DNA of 8,114 nt from JBAYNS01 sp041678625. GTDB lineage: Bacteria; Patescibacteriota; Gracilibacteria; Peribacterales; Peribacteraceae. Numbering within the stretch: the stretch's first letter is position 1; each line of letters begins with the position of its first letter. Location: NCBI GenBank assembly GCA_041678625.1, contig JBAYNS010000043.1, positions 1 through 8,114 on the forward strand, given 5' to 3'. Below, in pieces: positions 5,953 through 8,114 of this stretch. The translations under genes and the position numbers were made by a program. The notes beneath the pieces were generated by a model. That model was not told the origin of the DNA and did not search any database. It saw only the letters and a program-made list of their open reading frames with translations.

Positions 5953-7029
5953 TCAGCGATTCTTGTCAGTCACGATGTCAATCGTAAAGCAGTATTCCCC
6001 TGCCGGATGGTTCCAGAAGACGTCATACTCGTACTCTTGCTCAAAATTGAACGTTGCACAGAGATTCACGGCACGTTCGCTAAGTACGATATATCCATAC
6101 GGTTCGCCCGTCTGTGGATCGATGGTATTGAGACGCTTGAGACGCGCCTGTACAACTACATCATCCAGCGTTTGCGGAATCTGCTGCACCATGGTTGCTG
6201 CAAGATCGTACTGCATACCGCCGTATACAATGGAGAGAACCTCCTGCTGGATCGCACGCAAATCCTCTACCCTACGTTCGTCGAACTTCCGCTCACGCTC
6301 CTTCATTGGCGAACCGATGATGACCGCACCCCATACAATCGCAACAATGACAACGCTCGTTGCGCAGACGAAAAACGAACGGTGTACGCGTCGTGCAGTT
6401 GCACTTGTGGGTTCCACGCGCAGCGAAAGGAAATAATACGCAAAGGTAAGGCCGGCAAGCGTAAGGACAACAAAGACCTTTAGGAGGAATCTGACGGAGA
6501 GCTCCCCTTCCAGTAAGAAGAAGATGAGCGTGATGAGCGTGCCTACAACACTGGACGACGTAACGAGGAGTGTTAAATACGTAAGCCATCGGCGTATGCC
6601 GCTTGCTGCACGATCGGGGTGCAGTGCAATGTCACGCACGATTGCACGACTCATCCACAGAAGAAGCGGGAATCCGACGATGATCGCCGCGAGCGATCTG
6701 CGGATACTGGAAAGTTCGGCATCCCGCAGGTATGCCTGCTCCAGAGCCAGATCGGGGAACAGGCGGTTGATATACGTGAAAAAGAGAACAATCACGCTGA
6801 TAAGCGTGATGTACAGAAAACCAAAGACGAGCAAGTGTGCAAATGCCTCACGCGCACCACCGGTATCCGGTGGCAGAGGTATCGGCATTTCGAGCTCCTG
6901 TGCCGAAAGGACTCGCATGACATCCTTATCTTTCCAACCATTGGCAAGCAGGAGCATGCGAATAGTTGCATGGTCCATATCCTTGGATCGGGCGTGAGCA
7001 ATGAATTTTTGCAGTGCATCGTCAGTCAT
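5953..7029 (-). CDS. DUF5671-type integral membrane protein
   Basis: This 358-residue membrane protein has no known biochemical role. Residues 1-45 form a small soluble helical segment (ARSKDMDHATIRMLLLANGW). Five likely membrane helices follow, at about 64-86, 112-131, 148-172, 180-202 and 218-238. Phrases such as REAFAHLLVFGFLYITLISV, IRRSLAAIIVGFPLLLWMSR and IRRWLTYLTLLV match DUF5671 as I remember it, common in Patescibacteria. The C-terminal 120 residues look like a separate soluble domain with DPQTGEPYGY, LCATF and WNHPAGEYCF; its two Cys (324, 347) may pair if it is outside the membrane. The ATG at 7029 (MTDDALQ) is chosen because a promoter lies directly upstream; a longer in-frame reading to 7263 would overlap mnmA. 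It ends on TGA, the only TGA stop seen, then prfA follows after 59 bases. Divergent from mnmA. Confidence 0.85.
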   Translation of the reverse strand: MTDDALQKFIAHARSKDMDHATIRMLLLANGWKDKDVMRVLSAQELEMPIPLPPDTGGAREAFAHLLVFGFLYITLISVIVLFFTYINRLFPDLALEQAYLRDAELSSIRRSLAAIIVGFPLLLWMSRAIVRDIALHPDRAASGIRRWLTYLTLLVTSSSVVGTLITLIFFLLEGELSVRFLLKVFVVLTLAGLTFAYYFLSLRVEPTSATARRVHRSFFVCATSVVIVAIVWGAVIIGSPMKERERKFDERRVEDLRAIQQEVLSIVYGGMQYDLAATMVQQIPQTLDDVVVQARLKRLNTIDPQTGEPYGYIVLSERAVNLCATFNFEQEYEYDVFWNHPAGEYCFTIDIVTDKNR

Positions 7030-7038
7030 AGTGTCTGC

Positions 7039-7067
7039 ATGGTACGCGCACGGAAGAATACTGTCGA
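7039..7067 (-). promoter_or_regulatory. Promoter for the DUF5671 gene, nearly leaderless
   Basis: On the minus strand TCGACA (7067-7062), a 17-base spacer, then TACCAT (7044-7039). The -35 matches at five of six positions and the -10 at four. The hexamer ends 9 bases before the ATG at 7029, so the leader would be about 3 bases. It supports 7029 over upstream starts. Confidence 0.45.
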
Positions 7068-7084
7068 GATCCTCCAACCATCCG

Positions 7085-7090
7085 TACACT
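7085..7090 (+). promoter_or_regulatory. -10 element of mnmA, nearly leaderless
   Basis: TACACT (7085-7090) ends 8 bases before the mnmA ATG, predicting a leader of about 2 bases. No convincing -35 is seen upstream. The sequence TACACTAG is identical to that at the start of the cysteine-rich protein gene. An AGG at 7091-7093 is too weak and too close to the predicted transcript start to act as a ribosome binding site. Confidence 0.4.
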
Positions 7091-7098
7091 AGGTACCT

Positions 7099-8114
7099 AT
7101 GCGAATTCTGGTAGCTATGTCTGGCGGAGTGGATTCGAGCACGGTAGCGCATCTGCTCACGGAGCAGGGGCATGACGTTATCGGTGTACGTTTCACATTG
7201 TGGAACGATCCACTGGCACCAGCCGTAACCAGAATTCTCCCGACGAAATGCTGCAACACGCAAAGCATTGCCCGCGCTAAAACCGTTACCGAGAAGTTAG
7301 GCATTCCTCTGCTCATGCTCGATCTGCAAGAGGAATTCAAACGGGAAGTTGTCGACCCTTTTCTAGAAGGATATCGAAGCGGTATAACACCCAATCCCTG
7401 CGTACACTGTAATCGTTTCTTCAAGCACCGATACCTTCTGGAGTGCGCCGATGAAAACGGTTGCGATATGGTTGCCACCGGCCACTATGCGCGTATCGCA
7501 CGAGAAGAAATGCCCGATGGAACACACCGTTGCTCCCTGCTGGAAGCTGTGGATACAGAGAAAGACCAGAGTTACTTTCTGTATCGCCTGACACAGGAAC
7601 AACTGGCACGGACCCTTTTCCCTCTGGGCACCATGCATAAGAGCGAGGTGTATGCGCTCGCGCAGAAATTTGGCGTCCCGCTGGAGAAACAGAGTTACCG
7701 CGAAAGCCAGAATATTTGTTTCTTCCCGGAGAAATCCCCAAAGGAATTCCTCATGCGCTATTTAAAAAACGCGCTGATTCCCGGCCAGATTGTGCGGAAA
7801 GATGGCACAGTGGTAGGAATGCATAAAGGGCTCCCTCTCTACACTGTAGGACAGCGGCGCATCGGTGTTGGAGGGCTCAGCATTCCTCTGGAAGTTGTGG
7901 CAAAGGATACAAAAGAAAACCGTCTTCTTGTGGAGGAACCGAACAAAACCCACTGCACAAGTATTGGACTGCGGGACATCCACTGGATTGCCACTCCTCC
8001 GCAAGAGAAGAGTCCTATCCCCTTTGAGTGCCGTGTACGATCACTCTCTGCCCGCGTTCCAGGCTCCCTGACATACCGGGGAGATCGAGGGAACTTTGTG
8101 TTCTCGTCTCCGCA
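7099..8114 (+). CDS. mnmA: tRNA-specific 2-thiouridylase MnmA (3' truncated)
   Basis: Cytosolic enzyme that activates wobble uridine 34 of certain tRNAs (Lys, Glu, Gln) with ATP and inserts sulfur to give 2-thiouridine. 338 codons are visible with no stop; the frame runs off the window at the usual VxFxxPQ region, about 25 residues before the normal end. Seen: the PP-loop SGGVDSS (8-14) at the N-terminus, LGIP, TPNPCVHCN (97-105), ATGHYAR (126-132), KDQSYFLYRL (155-164), ESQNICFFP (202-210) and YTVGQRR (248-254). Cys104 and Cys207 correspond to the catalytic pair (Cys102 and Cys199 in E. coli). The region after CCN (51-53) lacks the usual acidic DAR motif, a minor difference. The ATG at 7099 gives the normal family N-terminus. 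Sulfur-relay partners are not in the window. Divergent from the DUF5671 gene. Confidence 0.96.
   Translation, partial: MRILVAMSGGVDSSTVAHLLTEQGHDVIGVRFTLWNDPLAPAVTRILPTKCCNTQSIARAKTVTEKLGIPLLMLDLQEEFKREVVDPFLEGYRSGITPNPCVHCNRFFKHRYLLECADENGCDMVATGHYARIAREEMPDGTHRCSLLEAVDTEKDQSYFLYRLTQEQLARTLFPLGTMHKSEVYALAQKFGVPLEKQSYRESQNICFFPEKSPKEFLMRYLKNALIPGQIVRKDGTVVGMHKGLPLYTVGQRRIGVGGLSIPLEVVAKDTKENRLLVEEPNKTHCTSIGLRDIHWIATPPQEKSPIPFECRVRSLSARVPGSLTYRGDRGNFVFSSP

Noticed and set aside
5953..5955. Alternative genetic code with TGA as a sense codon
   Set aside because: No in-frame TGA occurs in any conserved gene, and reading through this TGA only adds residues that run into prfA.
7030..7263. Upstream extension of the DUF5671 protein
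   Set aside because: It is antisense to the well-conserved mnmA N-terminus and would put the promoter inside the gene.
1..8114. CRISPR arrays, tRNA/rRNA genes, insertion sequences, long direct repeats
   Set aside because: Reading through both strands showed no regularly spaced repeats, no cloverleaf-like sequence and no transposase motifs.

Overview
The window is gene-dense chromosomal DNA of roughly even base composition. It carries five conserved bacterial housekeeping genes (folD, purF, purD, prfA, mnmA) and three less known ones: a cysteine-rich exported protein, a 153-residue protein I do not recognise, and a DUF5671-type membrane protein. Several things suggest a member of the Patescibacteria (Candidate Phyla Radiation), possibly the Peribacteria/Peregrinibacteria side. 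These are the DUF5671 protein with its short N-terminal helical segment, the cysteine-repeat exported protein, very short intergenic gaps, and the absence of clear Shine-Dalgarno sites at every visible start. This placement is inference from gene style, with moderate to low confidence. The standard bacterial code fits: no conserved gene contains an in-frame TGA, and one gene ends on TGA.

Layout: the 3' two-thirds of folD (+, 1-629) converges, with a 4-base gap, on two minus-strand genes: the 153-residue protein (634-1095) and, upstream of it, the cysteine-rich protein (1138-1770). A 186-base divergent region (1771-1956) separates these from purF (+, 1957-3468), which is followed after two bases by purD (+, 3471-4808). 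purD converges, with a 20-base gap, on prfA (-, 4829-5893). The DUF5671 gene (-, 5953-7029) lies upstream of prfA on the same strand. A 69-base divergent region then leads to mnmA (+, from 7099), which runs off the right edge about 25 codons short of its usual end.

Functionally, purF and purD encode the first two steps of de novo purine synthesis (PRPP to phosphoribosylamine to GAR). folD supplies the 10-formyl-tetrahydrofolate used by later steps of that pathway, so the left half has a purine/one-carbon theme. prfA (termination at UAA/UAG) and mnmA (2-thiolation of tRNA wobble uridine) serve translation.

The most notable signal is regulatory. Five of the seven complete or visible starts have a TAnnnT-type -10 hexamer ending only 6 to 11 bases before the start codon, which predicts leaderless or nearly leaderless mRNAs. 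The second is the exported protein, built on four copies of a module with exactly C-x13-C spacing. The third is a PurF with four cysteines placed like the Fe-S ligands of the Bacillus-type enzyme. I see no mobile element, CRISPR array, tRNA or rRNA.
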